Below, piece by piece: positions 1-7,273 of a DNA stretch of 14,180 nt (its first letter is position 1; each line of letters starts with the position of its first letter). Below the pieces are notes generated by a model that was not told the DNA's origin, did not search any database, and saw nothing but the letters and a program-made list of their open reading frames with translations. Both the position numbers and the translations under genes were made by a program. The stretch is from Streptomyces wedmorensis (lineage in GTDB: Bacteria > Actinomycetota > Actinomycetes > Streptomycetales > Streptomycetaceae). The stretch spans positions 1 to 14,180 of the forward strand of contig NZ_JNWK01000101.1 in assembly GCF_000716445.1 (NCBI RefSeq). The letters are read 5' to 3'.

Positions 1-1
1 C

Positions 2-115
2 CGGGTCCTTGGACACGAGGCGGTCGGCACTGTGGTGGAGACCGGGGGCGACGTCCGCACGGTGCGGCCGGGGGACCGGGTCCTGGTCTCCTGCATCACC
101 TCCAGCGCCACGTGA
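2..115 (+). pseudogene. 3'-truncated zinc-dependent alcohol dehydrogenase remnant
   Basis: The reading frame enters from the left edge and ends at a TGA at 113-115. It reads LGHEAVGTVVETGG, then VRPGDRVLVSCITS, then SAT and stop. This is the GHE(x2)G motif of the GroES-like catalytic domain of medium-chain zinc alcohol dehydrogenases, where the Glu after GH lies by the catalytic zinc. Intact relatives continue after CITS with the four-cysteine structural-zinc loop and the NAD-binding Rossmann domain. Here homology stops at about position 105 and an unrelated fragment begins, so most of the enzyme is missing. The upstream part lies outside the window and may be intact. I infer a deletion or recombination joint, not a functional short protein. 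Confidence 0.7.
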
Positions 116-234
116 GGTCCCTCGACCTGCTCGGCGAACTGCCCGAGGCCCGCCGTGCGGAACTGGCGGATCGACTGTCGCTGGACGACGGCCGGCTCGC
201 AGCCTGGGAGGACGTCTCCCGCCGTCTCTACGTG
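112..234 (+). pseudogene. Glycoside hydrolase family 65-like fragment
   Basis: A GTG-initiated frame overlaps the stop of the dehydrogenase remnant and reads LDLLGELPEARRAELADRL, then LSLDDGRLAAWEDVSRRLYV. From memory this resembles the stretch of actinobacterial GH65 enzymes (kojibiose/trehalose phosphorylase-like) just before the conserved PFHDG segment, with WxDVSRRxYV typical. After the Val codon at 232-234 the similarity stops; the frame stays open to 366 with Arg/Ala-rich sequence that I cannot match. There is no catalytic domain and no independent ribosome binding site, since the start lies inside the previous remnant. I call it a decayed piece. The family assignment is moderately secure and should be tested by a protein search. 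Confidence 0.5.
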
Positions 235-374
235 GGTGGGTGCCGGCTCGGCAGAAGGGCGCCGACGCGTGGCGCTGCTGCGAGGAGGCCCTGCTCGTCC
301 CTGGTCGTCCCTGGCGGACGGCGGGTGACCGTCGCACCCGGACAGGAGCGCCGGCTCCGTCCGTGAGGGGCGGC

Positions 375-1364
375 TCAGTCGAAGGTGAGCACCTCGGAGA
401 CGGGCCGACGCGGCGTGGCCCGCCCCTGGGGGCCGTAGCCCAGGCGGATCACCATGTGGATGAAGCCCGTCGTCGAAGCCGGATCCCGCACGACGGAGCG
501 GAGTTCGGACCACTCAAGGGGCTGGGACATGAGAGAGGTCGACAGACCGTCAAGGGTGGCCCGGAGCAGGACCCGGTGCAGCGCCTGGCCGGCCGTCAGC
601 CACTGCTGCGGAGTGTCCTCGACCGTGCCGAGGAGAGCTATCTGCGGCCGCTCCTCAAAGCGGGCCGAAGCACGGTCCGGGACGTGCCGGGGTGAGTCGA
701 AGTCCCGGACCGGAGAGGTGACGTCGTACTGCCGAGGGCCGAAGGCGTACGACGGGATGCCCTCGGTCTCGGAGCCCTCGTCGGACGCACCCGTGCGCAT
801 CCATGCAGCGATCTCCGCGCGAACCGCCGCGTCAGCGGCCTCGAACCTTTCGGAGTCGTGGACGATCTCGAGGACGGCGTCGGTGTGCCAGTCGCCCGGC
901 AGGACCAGCTGGCAGCCCTCCTGGAGGGCTGCGGCCCGCAGACCGTCGATCACCTCGGAGGGGATCCGCTCCTCGGTGAAGGGGAAACGGCTGGTGTGCC
1001 GGCGCGGCAGCGCGGGGTGGAGCGCGACGAGACCGCGGTCGACGTCGTCCGCAGCGAGGAGTTCCACGTCGGCGAAGTGCCAGTGGTCCTCGGGATGGGG
1101 CAGCAGCCGGACCGCGGCGTGCCGGCCTCTGTACGCGGCGCCCACCCGCAGTCCGAACAGGGCGGCACCGCAGCCGAGGTGGAGGGCACGGTGGTCCGGG
1201 TCCTCGTGCGGCATGCCGCGCAGCGGATCACCGTGCAGCTCGATGACGCCCGCGCCCGTCCTGCACACGAACTTCCAGGGCTGTGCGTTGTGCATGGAGG
1301 GTGCTGTGACGGCGTCCTCGATCAGTGACGTCACGAGCGGGCGGGTCAGAGCGTTGGTGGACAC
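375..1364 (-). CDS. Acg-type nitroreductase family protein
   Basis: A 329-residue protein of the FMN-dependent nitroreductase superfamily, Acg branch (M. tuberculosis Rv2032/Acg is of similar size). The N-terminal segment has TAPSMHNAQPWKF, the hallmark of the superfamily's FMN-binding loop, and the middle carries ALHLGCGAALFGLR and RRHTSRFPF, both usual in Acg homologues. The C-terminal half has QALHRVLLRATLDGLSTSL and the FIHMVIRLGYGP strand. Acg proteins are strongly hypoxia-induced members of DosR regulons, and some are thought to bind flavin without real reductase activity, so the physiological reaction is unknown. The start is GTG with AGGA at 1371-1374, six bases upstream. It lies 22 bp downstream of the CBS-BON gene on the same strand and is probably co-transcribed with it. 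Confidence 0.9.
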   Translation of the reverse strand: MSTNALTRPLVTSLIEDAVTAPSMHNAQPWKFVCRTGAGVIELHGDPLRGMPHEDPDHRALHLGCGAALFGLRVGAAYRGRHAAVRLLPHPEDHWHFADVELLAADDVDRGLVALHPALPRRHTSRFPFTEERIPSEVIDGLRAAALQEGCQLVLPGDWHTDAVLEIVHDSERFEAADAAVRAEIAAWMRTGASDEGSETEGIPSYAFGPRQYDVTSPVRDFDSPRHVPDRASARFEERPQIALLGTVEDTPQQWLTAGQALHRVLLRATLDGLSTSLMSQPLEWSELRSVVRDPASTTGFIHMVIRLGYGPQGRATPRRPVSEVLTFD

Positions 1365-1386
1365 GGTGCGTCCTGTCTGCGGTGGG

Positions 1387-2010
1387 TCACCGAGCGATGT
1401 CGTGCGGAGTCCGGGTGGAGGATGCGGGGCGGGTGTCGTCTTCCTGGAAGGACAGGCGGTCCACGACGGCGACGACGCCGTCGGCCCTCTCGGCCAGTCC
1501 GACGAGCATCACGGCGTGACTCCGCCGCCGAACGCGGCCCCCCAGCGTCACCACGCCGTCCAGGACGTGCACGTCCACCGCGTCCCCGGGCAGGCCCATG
1601 GCATCCGTGAGGACGTCCTCACGGATGCGGCGCCGTATCTCCGCGTCCGGGCGGAGGTAGACGCAGAGCAGATCGCGGCGGGTCACGATGCCGACCAGTC
1701 GTTCCTCCTCATCGACCACGGGAAGGCGCTCGACTCCACGGCGCACCATCAGCCGTGCCGCGTCCGCCACCGTCTCCTCGGCGTGGACCGTGACGGCCGG
1801 CGTGGTCATCAGGTCCCGCGCAGTCGACGCGTGGCGCGCCAGGAGGTCGCTCTCGGAGACGACACCGACCACACGGTCGTCCTCGTCCAGGACGGGAACC
1901 CCGGTGATGTCGTGCTCGGCGAGCATCTTCGCCACCTCCCTGAACGACGCCGCGGGGACGGCGGAGACGACGCCGTCGGTCATCAGACCGCCGACCTTCA
2001 TGTGCTTCAT
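1387..2010 (-). CDS. CBS-pair protein with C-terminal BON domain
   Basis: About 207 residues with two CBS motifs and a BON domain. CBS1 begins at VGGLMTDGVVSAVP and ends near VVGVVSESDLLARH. CBS2 runs from TARDLMTTPAVTVHAEE to LVGIVTRRDLLCVYLRP. The BON domain (about residues 120-190) starts at IRRRIREDVL and contains DVHVLDGVVTLGGRVRRRS. CBS pairs bind adenine nucleotides and act as energy sensors; BON domains are linked to phospholipid or surface binding. No membrane segment is visible, so it is probably cytosolic. A GTG at 2013 is directly followed by an ATG at 2010. AGGAGG at 2018-2023 lies 7 bases from the ATG but only 4 from the GTG, so I prefer the ATG. It appears to be the first gene of an operon with the nitroreductase, and a paralogue is encoded at 8012-8650. 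Confidence 0.9.
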   Translation of the reverse strand: MKHMKVGGLMTDGVVSAVPAASFREVAKMLAEHDITGVPVLDEDDRVVGVVSESDLLARHASTARDLMTTPAVTVHAEETVADAARLMVRRGVERLPVVDEEERLVGIVTRRDLLCVYLRPDAEIRRRIREDVLTDAMGLPGDAVDVHVLDGVVTLGGRVRRRSHAVMLVGLAERADGVVAVVDRLSFQEDDTRPASSTRTPHDIAR

Positions 2011-2017
2011 CACCGCG

Positions 2018-2023
2018 CCTCCT
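2018..2023 (-). promoter_or_regulatory. Ribosome binding site AGGAGG of the 1387-2010 CBS gene
   Basis: The minus strand reads AGGAGG here. It is 7 bases from ATG at 2010 and 4 from GTG at 2013, which favours the ATG start. Confidence 0.75.
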
Positions 2024-2078
2024 GTTCGAGGGTTCTTCCCGTGTCACCACCCTCCAACGCCCGCTCGGGGGCGAGGAG

Positions 2079-2091
2079 GGCCGAACGGTCC
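2079..2091. promoter_or_regulatory. DosR-box-like palindrome upstream of CBS/nitroreductase operon
   Basis: The sequence GGCCGAACGGTCC lies 69 bp upstream of the minus-strand CBS start. It shares the pattern GGnCnnnnGGTCC with sites at 2148-2160 and 9197-9209. DosR boxes of mycobacteria have GGAC/GTCC half-sites in a similar arrangement, and a DosR-like regulator is encoded in this window. Assignment as its operator is inference. Confidence 0.45.
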
Positions 2092-2147
2092 ACTCCTGGG
2101 CCCGAAGGGGCTCGTCGCGGCCGGTCCGCGCCTGCCCCGCCCGGGTA

Positions 2148-2160
2148 GGACCTTTGGTCC
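2148..2160. promoter_or_regulatory. DosR-box-like palindrome upstream of USP/ATPase/kinase series
   Basis: GGACCTTTGGTCC is a perfect inverted repeat with 5-bp arms around TTT, 85 bp upstream of the universal stress protein start. It is the most symmetrical of three related sites in the window. Its position in the divergent gap, 69 bp from the site at 2079-2091, would let one regulator control both directions. Operator function is inferred from symmetry, location and the neighbouring DosR-like gene. Confidence 0.5.
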
Positions 2161-2244
2161 CGTCATTGGCCCCAGCGGCCCTCCGGCCACTCGGGACCGG
2201 CTGCCAGGGTGGAAGGAGCCCCTGGACCCGCGTGAGGAGGAGCA

Positions 2245-2853
2245 ATGGAGGGAACCCCGGCCCGTCCCGGCCCCGGCAGGGTCGTCGGCGTCGACGGATC
2301 ACCGTCCGCACGCACGGCGGTGGTGTGGGCGGCATCGGAGGCGGCCCTGCGGGGCAGCACCCTCTTCCTCGTCCATGCGGCTGACACGGGCACACGCGTC
2401 CCCTCTCTGCCCCAGGCGGAGATCGCCGGGAGTCGGCAGGCGGGAAGGGAACCGCTCGACCGGACCGTCGAGGCGGGCGTGGACCTCGCGGCGGTGCGGG
2501 ACGAGGCCCACGTGCCCGGGTTCCCGGCGGCAGCCCTGGCCGCTCCGGCGAACCCCCCTGTCTTCTCCTGGCACATCTTCTCCTGGCACAGCGGTGACAC
2601 GCTGTGCCACGCCGAACGCGGCCTGCTCTCCGAGACCACCGCCGGCTGGGCGGAGAAATACCCCGACGTCCGGCTCACGCACGAGGTGCTCGTCGGCTCG
2701 CCCGTCGAGACGCCCGCGGGCGCCGCCGAACACGTACCGGCCGTCGTCGGCCGCACGGGCGGGGGCGGGCACACCGGGATGCGCGTCGGCTCCGTCGTCC
2801 ACGGGCTGCTCCACCGCGCCCGCTGCCCGGTGATCACCGTCCCTGTGAGGTGA
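2245..2853 (+). CDS. Universal stress protein, shortened chimera of two Usp domains
   Basis: 202 residues, against about 290 for the usual two-domain Streptomyces Usp. The N-terminus, RVVGVDGSPSARTAVVWAAS, is the first strand and helix of a Usp domain with the conserved Asp. The C-terminus has LSETTAGWAEKYPDVRLTHE and then VVGRTGGGGHTGMRVGSV, which fits the ATP-binding signature G-2x-G-9x-G-S exactly, and ends in CPVITVPV. The end of domain 1 and the start of domain 2 are missing or unrecognisable (about residues 50-125), and this part contains a 15-bp tandem duplication. It could still fold as a single nucleotide-binding domain. GGAGG at 2236-2240 is 4 bases before the ATG. The ATPase gene begins 7 bp after the stop, suggesting translational coupling. 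Confidence 0.85.
   Translation: MEGTPARPGPGRVVGVDGSPSARTAVVWAASEAALRGSTLFLVHAADTGTRVPSLPQAEIAGSRQAGREPLDRTVEAGVDLAAVRDEAHVPGFPAAALAAPANPPVFSWHIFSWHSGDTLCHAERGLLSETTAGWAEKYPDVRLTHEVLVGSPVETPAGAAEHVPAVVGRTGGGGHTGMRVGSVVHGLLHRARCPVITVPVR
2561..2590 (+). repeat. 15-bp perfect tandem duplication inside the Usp gene
   Basis: TCTTCTCCTGGCACA occurs at 2561-2575 and again, directly adjacent, at 2576-2590. The duplication is in frame and makes the protein read FSWH-I-FSWH. It falls in the part of the protein that no longer looks like a Usp domain. It looks like a recent slippage event. Confidence 0.95.
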
Positions 2854-2860
2854 GCGGGTC

Positions 2861-5482
2861 ATGACCGCGTCGGCAGCGGACCGGGCCCTTGCCTCGGCGC
2901 GGGACACCACGGGGCTCACCGAGGCGGAGGCCGCCCGCCGACTGGCCGACACCGGCCCCAACGAGGTCACCGCGAGAAGGCCCGTACCGCTCCACAGCAG
3001 GGTCCTGGCCCAACTCACCGACCCGCTGATCATGGTGCTTCTCGGGGCCGTCGTACTGACCCTCGCGATCGGTGACCATCCCGACGCGATCGTCATCGGG
3101 CTGGTCGTCCTCGTGAACACGACGGTCGGGGTGGCACAGGAGATCCGGGCCGACAACGCCGTCGCCGCTCTCTCGGCCCTCACCGCCCCGCACGCGCGAG
3201 TGCGGCGCGACGGCGTGGTCCGCGACCTCCCGGCGGCGTCGATCGTCCTCGGTGACGTCCTCCTGGTCGGTGAGGGCGACATCGTCGCCGCCGACGCCGA
3301 ACTCGCCGAGGCCTCCGCCGTACTGGTGGACGAGTCCATGCTCACGGGGGAGTCCGTGCCCGTCGACAAGGAGCCCGGTGCGACGCTGAGCGCGGGCACG
3401 GTCGTCGTCCGCGGCCGGGGCGTGGCCTTAGTCGCGGCGACCGGGGCGGCGAGCGCGCTCGGCCGTATCGCGGCTCTGCTCGACGAACGTCGCGAGCCGA
3501 CCCCGCTGCAGCGCCGACTCGCCGCGCTCGGGCGCGTCCTCGCGGCCGTGACGCTCGCCCTGTGCGTCCTGGTCTTCGCCCTCGGCCTGGTGCGGGGGCT
3601 CCCGCTGGGCACGATGGCCGTCACCGCCATCAGCCTGGCCGTGGCGGCGGTCCCCGAATCCCTTCCCGCCGTCGTCACCCTGGCCCTCGCACTCGGAGCC
3701 AGACGCATGGCCGCCCGACACGCCCTGGTGCGGCGGCTGCCCGCGGTGGAGACGCTCGGCTCGGTGTCCGTCCTCGCCACCGACAAGACCGGCACCCTGA
3801 CCGAGGGCCGCATGGTCGTCCAGCACGTCTGGACACCGCGAGTGGCCGCCGAGCTCTCGGGCGTGGGATACGAACCCGACGGCGAGGCCCTCGTCGCCGG
3901 GAGACCGGCGGAAGCAGACGAGCTCGAACCGCTGACGGAGCTGCTGACCGTGACCGCCCTGTGCAACGACGCCACACTGCGCCCGGCGGACGACCGGAGG
4001 CCCGACGACCGCTGGACGGCTCTGGGCGACCCCATGGAAGCCGCCCTGCTGGCGGCCGCGGCCAAGACGCGATGCCCGGGTCCGGCGGAACTGGCGGCGA
4101 CCCGCCCCCGGATCGGTGAAGCGCCCTTCGACAGCCTCCGCAGACGCATGACGACGCTCCACAGGACCGGCGGAGACGGGGTGCTCGTCTGCATGAAGGG
4201 CGCACCCGAAGCCGTACTCGACCCGGCCGTCCTGCTCGATCCTCCGGACGCGCTCGCGGCGGCCCGGCGGGAGGCCGCACGCCTGGCTGCCCGGGGGTAC
4301 CGCGTGCTCGCCGTGGCGTCGGGCGCGCGGAACGACATCCCGAGCCCGGTCACCACGGCGGAGTCGGGGCTCGCGCTCCTCGGCCTCGTCGCGCTCAGCG
4401 ACCCGCCCAAGCCGCATGCCGCGGCGACTCTCGCCTCCTGCCGTGCGGCCGGCATCACTCCCGTCCTCATCACCGGGGACCACCCGGCGACGGCACGGGC
4501 GGTCGCGTCCCGCATCGGCCTCCTGGGCGACGACGACGAGACGGAGGGACGGGTCGTCACCGGCGCCGACGTCGCCGCAGGACGCGTCGCCGACCTCACC
4601 TCGGTGCGGGTCTTCGCCCGCACGGACCCGCAGCAGAAACTGGACATCGTGGAGGCATGGCGCGCCAGGGGAGCGGTGACCGCCATGACCGGCGACGGGG
4701 TCAACGACGGCCCCGCCCTGCGCCGGGCCGACATCGGCGTCGCCATGGGCGCACGCGGCACGGAGGTCGCCCGGCAGGCCGCCGACCTCGTCCTCACCGA
4801 CGACGAGCCCTCGACGGTCGTGGCGGCCGTCGAGGAGGGAAGGCGTGTCTACGACAACATCCGCCGTTTCCTCGTCTATGGAATGGCCGGCGGCGCGGCA
4901 GAGATCCTCGTGATGCTCATCGGCCCGCTGCTGGGACTTCCGCTGCCACTCCGCGCCGGCCAGATCCTGTGGATCAACCTCCTGACCCACGGCCTCACGG
5001 GCGTCGCCATGGGCGCCGAACCCGCGTCCCCGGGAGCGATGCACCGCCCGCCGCGCCCACCTGACCAGCACATTATCGGCGGTGGCGCCTGGCAGAGGCT
5101 GCTCCTACTCGCGGCCGTCGTGACGGCGGCCTCCCTCGGCGCAGGACTCGCCGCCCAGGCACTGGACCTGGCCTGGCAGAGCGTCCTCTTCCTCGCCCTG
5201 CTCTCCGCGCAGCTGGGCGTCGCCCTGGGGCTGCGTAGCCGCCTTCTGACCAAGGAGAACCCGTTCCTCCCCCTGTCCGTCCTAGCCTCTGCCCTTCTGG
5301 CAGCGGCAGCGCTGTACGTGCCCTTCCTGAACCCGATCCTGGAGACCGAGCCACTCGGCTGGGCGGGAGCCGGGATCGCTCTCGCGTGCGCGCCGGCCGG
5401 ATTCGTCGCGGCCCGCGTCGTACGGACCGCCTTCCACCCGGGGGACCCGGCAGGAACGGGTGGTTCATCCGGACTACGGTGA
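2861..5482 (+). CDS. P2-type cation-translocating P-type ATPase
   Basis: 873 residues with the complete architecture of a P-type ion pump. An N-terminal cation-ATPase domain (LTEAEAARRLADTGPNEV) is followed by M1-M2, an actuator domain with TGES (162-165), M4 with the PESLP motif, phosphorylation site DKTGTLT (Asp308), nucleotide-binding domain with KGAPEA (Lys446), TGD (538-540), the hinge TGDGVND (610-616) and a C-terminal membrane part. It would use ATP to move cations across the plasma membrane. M4 Glu and a M5 Glu (AAEIL) match calcium-site residues of SERCA. In M6 the Asn is kept (Asn706), but the following key Asp is His710 (NLLTHG), so the ion is uncertain. Related pumps (for example CtpF) belong to the mycobacterial DosR regulon. 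It follows the Usp gene by 7 bp and precedes the kinase by 51 bp. Confidence 0.93.
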   Translation: MTASAADRALASARDTTGLTEAEAARRLADTGPNEVTARRPVPLHSRVLAQLTDPLIMVLLGAVVLTLAIGDHPDAIVIGLVVLVNTTVGVAQEIRADNAVAALSALTAPHARVRRDGVVRDLPAASIVLGDVLLVGEGDIVAADAELAEASAVLVDESMLTGESVPVDKEPGATLSAGTVVVRGRGVALVAATGAASALGRIAALLDERREPTPLQRRLAALGRVLAAVTLALCVLVFALGLVRGLPLGTMAVTAISLAVAAVPESLPAVVTLALALGARRMAARHALVRRLPAVETLGSVSVLATDKTGTLTEGRMVVQHVWTPRVAAELSGVGYEPDGEALVAGRPAEADELEPLTELLTVTALCNDATLRPADDRRPDDRWTALGDPMEAALLAAAAKTRCPGPAELAATRPRIGEAPFDSLRRRMTTLHRTGGDGVLVCMKGAPEAVLDPAVLLDPPDALAAARREAARLAARGYRVLAVASGARNDIPSPVTTAESGLALLGLVALSDPPKPHAAATLASCRAAGITPVLITGDHPATARAVASRIGLLGDDDETEGRVVTGADVAAGRVADLTSVRVFARTDPQQKLDIVEAWRARGAVTAMTGDGVNDGPALRRADIGVAMGARGTEVARQAADLVLTDDEPSTVVAAVEEGRRVYDNIRRFLVYGMAGGAAEILVMLIGPLLGLPLPLRAGQILWINLLTHGLTGVAMGAEPASPGAMHRPPRPPDQHIIGGGAWQRLLLLAAVVTAASLGAGLAAQALDLAWQSVLFLALLSAQLGVALGLRSRLLTKENPFLPLSVLASALLAAAALYVPFLNPILETEPLGWAGAGIALACAPAGFVAARVVRTAFHPGDPAGTGGSSGLR

Positions 5483-5523
5483 GAGTGCGCGCTTCGGGTG
5501 CAGCCCGTGCGCTCGATGCAGCC

Positions 5524-5528
5524 GGAGG
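5524..5528 (+). promoter_or_regulatory. Ribosome binding site GGAGG deciding the kinase start
   Basis: GGAGG ends five bases before ATG 5534. In-frame starts further upstream (GTG 5498, ATG 5516) have no comparable site. Confidence 0.7.
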
Positions 5529-5533
5529 TTTCG

Positions 5534-7267
5534 ATGGGTCGTGAGGGCCCGGAATCCGCGGAGAGCAGGATTCCGCGGCTGAGACTCGACGAGCTGCTCG
5601 ACGAGCTCCGGGTGCGCATCGACGAGGCGCGGGGCACCCGGGACCGGCTCAGCGGGCTGCTGGAAGCCGTCATGGCCGTGGGCAGGGAACTCGACCTGCC
5701 ACAGGTGCTCAGGGACATCGTGGAAGCGGCGGTCATCGTTGTGGACGCCGAGTACGGCGCTCTGGGTGTCATCGGCGACGACAGCAGGCTCTCCGCATTC
5801 GTCCCCATCGGCATCGGAGACGACCTGAGGGCGCAGATCGGAGACCTGCCCTCGGGTCACGGCCTGCTCGGCGAGCTGATCCGCAACCCCCAGCCGCTGC
5901 GACTGTCCGAGCTGTCCGAGCACTCCGCCTCGTACGGGTTCCCGCCGCACCACCCGCCGATGCACTCGTTCCTCGGTGTCCCCATTCGGGTCCGCGACGA
6001 GGTCTTCGGCAACCTCTACCTCACCGAGAAGCGCGGAGCGGCGGACTTCGACGCCGAGGACGAGGCCGTCGTGACGACCCTGGCCGTCGCAGCCGGCATC
6101 GCCATCGAGAACGCCCGCCTCTACGAGGAGGGTCGCGTGCGTCAGCGCTGGCTGGCCGCCAGCTCCGATTTCATCAGCGCCCTCCTGTCCGGTGCGGAGG
6201 AGACCGAGGTTCTCGGCGGGATGCTGGAACAGGCGGTGGACATCGCAGGCGCCGACATGGGGGTCTTCTACCTGGTCGGACCTGGCGGCGAGCTGCGGGG
6301 TTCGCTGGCCCGCGGCGAGGGATCCGAAGCGCACCGGGGAGTCGTCCTCCCGAACAGTGAAGGAACCCTGGTCGAGGCCGCCCTCGCGCAGGACGGCCTG
6401 GTCACGGTCGCCGACGTCGAGAACGAGCCGCGCATCACGGTGCAGTCCGAACGGTGGAAGGGGTTCGGACCAGCCGTGGCCGTCACGGTCGGCATCAAGG
6501 AGCGCCTCAGCGGGGTGCTGATCCTCGCGCGGCGCCACGGGCGGCCCCCGTTCACGGCCGCGGAGGTCACCGCGCTTCCCGGATTCGCGGGGCAGGCGGC
6601 TCTGGCGCTCGAACTGGCCGACCGCCGTCGTGACGCCGAACAGGTGAGTCTTCTGGAGGACCGCGACCGGATCGCTCGCGACCTCCACGACTTCGCGATC
6701 CAGCGCCTGTTCGCCACGGGGATGACGCTGCAGAGCGCCCGGCGCTTCGTCGAGCACCCTGAGGCCGTGGACCGACTGACCCGAGCCATCGACGACCTCG
6801 ACGCCACCATCAAGATCATCCGATCGACCATCTTCGGCCTCCGGGAACACGACTCCCCCGGTGTCACACCGAAGCTGCGACACCGTGTCGTCAAAGCGGT
6901 CGACTCGGCCGCGTCGGAGCTCGGATTCGCCCCGGCGCTGCGTATGGAGGGCCTGATCGACACCGACGTACCACCGCAAGCGGCCGAGGAGGTGCTCGCC
7001 GTCCTCGGTGAGGCCCTCACCAACGTGGCACGGCACGCCCGGGCCCGCAGTGCGGAGGTGTCCGTCGTCGCCGACGACGGCGTACTCGTGGTGACGGTGG
7101 GCGACGACGGTGTCGGCATACCGCACGGCGGCAGCCGCAGTGGACTGCGGAACCTGGCCGAACGGGCCGAGCTGCTGGGCGGCACCCTGTCGGTCCACGC
7201 GCGGGCGGAGCCGGGCAGCGGCACGGTCCTCGAGTGGCGGATCCCGCTGCCGGCCGAGCGGGAGTAG
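5534..7267 (+). CDS. DosS/DevS-like GAF-GAF sensor histidine kinase
   Basis: 577 residues from the ATG preceded by GGAGG. Order: an N-terminal helix (LRLDELLDELRVRIDEARG), GAF-A (about 45-195), GAF-B (about 200-360), HisKA_3 with RDLHDFAIQRLFATGM (phosphorylatable His385) and HATPase_c with EALTNVARHA (Asn497), DDGVGIP (Asp524/525) and SGLRNLAERAELLGG. GAF-A contains PPHHPPMHSFLGVP and GNLYLTEK. His140 aligns with proximal heme ligand His149 of M. tuberculosis DosS, and Tyr162 with distal Tyr171, with identical spacing of 22. I therefore infer a heme-based O2/NO/CO or redox sensor that autophosphorylates and passes phosphate to a NarL-type regulator. The obvious partner is the convergent gene at 7274-7960. 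It is the last gene of the Usp-ATPase-kinase series. No membrane segments are seen. Confidence 0.92.
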   Translation: MGREGPESAESRIPRLRLDELLDELRVRIDEARGTRDRLSGLLEAVMAVGRELDLPQVLRDIVEAAVIVVDAEYGALGVIGDDSRLSAFVPIGIGDDLRAQIGDLPSGHGLLGELIRNPQPLRLSELSEHSASYGFPPHHPPMHSFLGVPIRVRDEVFGNLYLTEKRGAADFDAEDEAVVTTLAVAAGIAIENARLYEEGRVRQRWLAASSDFISALLSGAEETEVLGGMLEQAVDIAGADMGVFYLVGPGGELRGSLARGEGSEAHRGVVLPNSEGTLVEAALAQDGLVTVADVENEPRITVQSERWKGFGPAVAVTVGIKERLSGVLILARRHGRPPFTAAEVTALPGFAGQAALALELADRRRDAEQVSLLEDRDRIARDLHDFAIQRLFATGMTLQSARRFVEHPEAVDRLTRAIDDLDATIKIIRSTIFGLREHDSPGVTPKLRHRVVKAVDSAASELGFAPALRMEGLIDTDVPPQAAEEVLAVLGEALTNVARHARARSAEVSVVADDGVLVVTVGDDGVGIPHGGSRSGLRNLAERAELLGGTLSVHARAEPGSGTVLEWRIPLPAERE

Positions 7268-7273
7268 GAGCCT

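Noticed and set aside
454..2148. Plus-strand open frame of 564 codons opposite the nitroreductase and CBS genes
   Set aside because: It is antisense to two recognised genes, with a composition typical of a shadow frame.
2299..4797. Very long minus-strand open frame (832 codons) opposite the Usp and ATPase genes
   Set aside because: It is Arg/Ser/Ala-rich without any domain and lies antisense to well-identified genes; long shadow frames are normal at this GC content.
6769..6781. Further match to the GGnCnnnnGGTCC pattern (minus strand)
   Set aside because: It lies inside the kinase coding sequence and shows little symmetry; consistent with chance.
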